Below are positions 13,195-13,571 of a stretch of 13,571 nt of DNA, in pieces; position 1 is the stretch's first letter; the number at the start of each line of letters is the position of its first letter. The notes under the pieces were generated by a model. The model searched no databases, was not told where the DNA came from, and saw only the letters and a program-made list of their open reading frames with translations. Source of the stretch: Candidatus Omnitrophica bacterium UBA5776 (GTDB lineage: Bacteria > Omnitrophota > Gorgyraeia > Gygaellales > Profunditerraquicolaceae); assembly GCA_002418595.1 (NCBI GenBank), contig DIEK01000025.1, positions 1,932 to 15,502 on the forward strand. The letters run 5' to 3'. The position numbers and the translations under genes were made by a program.

Positions 13195-13571
13195 CTCTCG
13201 ACCTGCCTGTTCTGCGCGTATTGCAGCCTTAATTGTCCGCAGGCCGCTTCTATGTCCCGCCCGCGCGGCTGCCTGACCGTGGCCTGTATTCCCTGCCTGC
13301 GCAGGAATGAACTGAACACGGCGGTTTCCGCCGCGGAAGGCGGGCGCCATTCCATAGACGGTAACGGATTAAGCGGGATAAGATTAACTTTGCATCCCAT
13401 CCCTTTTAACATTTTACATAATTTAACCGCGTTTGGCAAAGAGGAATTTATCCCTTTTATCAGTATGTATTCGAAAGTCACCTGCCTGCCTGTCTTGCGC
13501 GAATAAACCCGGCAGGCCGCCAGCAGCCGCGACAAAGGATAGATTTCGTTCACGGGCATGAGCCGGCTCCT
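13176..13571 (-). CDS. rlmN: 23S rRNA/tRNA adenine-C2 methyltransferase RlmN, C-terminal part (partial)
   Basis: The frame is open to the window edge, so this is the last 131 residues of a longer gene. The visible sequence fits the radical-SAM methyltransferase RlmN: RSRLMPVNEIYPL, VTFEYILIKGINSS, VNLIPLNPLP and, near the end, VRQPRGRDIEAACGQL. The cysteine of the AACGQL motif is the one that carries the methyl group in the RlmN ping-pong mechanism. RlmN methylates C2 of A2503 in 23S rRNA and A37 in some tRNAs. The radical-SAM CxxxCxxC cluster motif and the other catalytic cysteine lie outside the window. The paralogue Cfr shares this end region; without the N-terminal part RlmN is the more likely call. 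The stop overlaps the GDSL gene start by 19 bp. Confidence 0.9.
   Translation of the reverse strand, partial: RSRLMPVNEIYPLSRLLAACRVYSRKTGRQVTFEYILIKGINSSLPNAVKLCKMLKGMGCKVNLIPLNPLPSMEWRPPSAAETAVFSSFLRRQGIQATVRQPRGRDIEAACGQLRLQYAQNRQVERCVKSQ

Noticed and set aside
13195..13350. Longer GDSL protein from ATG 13350
   Set aside because: The extra 52 residues are an out-of-frame reading of rlmN, and the lipoprotein signal begins at 13194.

Overview
The window is a dense stretch of a chromosome with about half its bases G+C. Nearly everything is encoded on the minus strand in tight operons, many with 4-bp start/stop overlaps. The outer-membrane efflux channel, lipoprotein and prepilin-type proteins indicate a diderm (Gram-negative type) bacterium. 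The pilin style (FTIIE, A or S at -1), the compact HD-GYP protein and the weak resemblance of several genes to well-known proteins would fit a poorly cultured phylum such as Omnitrophota or Elusimicrobiota. That placement is only an inference.

Layout from left to right. (1) Positions 1-352 hold the 5' end of a tRNA-Ala on the minus strand and a complete tRNA-Leu(CAA) on the plus strand. Two divergent promoters between them share one -35 block. (2) Positions 385-6794 are a five-gene minus-strand efflux operon, in transcription order: TetR-type regulator, TolC-type outer-membrane channel, a short periplasmic adaptor, a large RND permease and a stand-alone HD-GYP c-di-GMP phosphodiesterase. It is driven by a near-perfect sigma-70 promoter with a palindrome over the start site, so it is probably autorepressed. 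The adaptor seems to lack the alpha-hairpin, and the permease lacks the usual proton-relay residues. (3) Positions 6907-12509 are a minus-strand secretion/pilus-like cluster: a major-type prepilin, a membrane-anchored protein with 32 cysteines, a secreted protein, a strong terminator-like hairpin, a degraded copy of the secreted protein's tail, three minor-pseudopilin-like proteins in the order I-J-K (PilV-PilW-PilX), and a class A beta-lactamase-like serine hydrolase. (4) Positions 12526-13571 hold a GDSL-family lipoprotein hydrolase and the 3' end of rlmN.

The most interesting part is region 3. Three adjacent proteins (cysteine-rich, secreted, and pseudopilin I-like) appear to end in the same type of beta-rich domain. 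The C-terminal piece of one of them has been duplicated and has decayed next door. The last pseudopilin-like gene seems to have its leader peptide hidden upstream of its first ATG, inside the preceding gene. Together this suggests an uncharacterised pseudopilus or pilus-tip system whose surface components share a fold. No assembly ATPase, platform protein, secretin or prepilin peptidase lies in the window, so the machine itself must be elsewhere. All functional statements come from reading motifs by eye; no database search was run.
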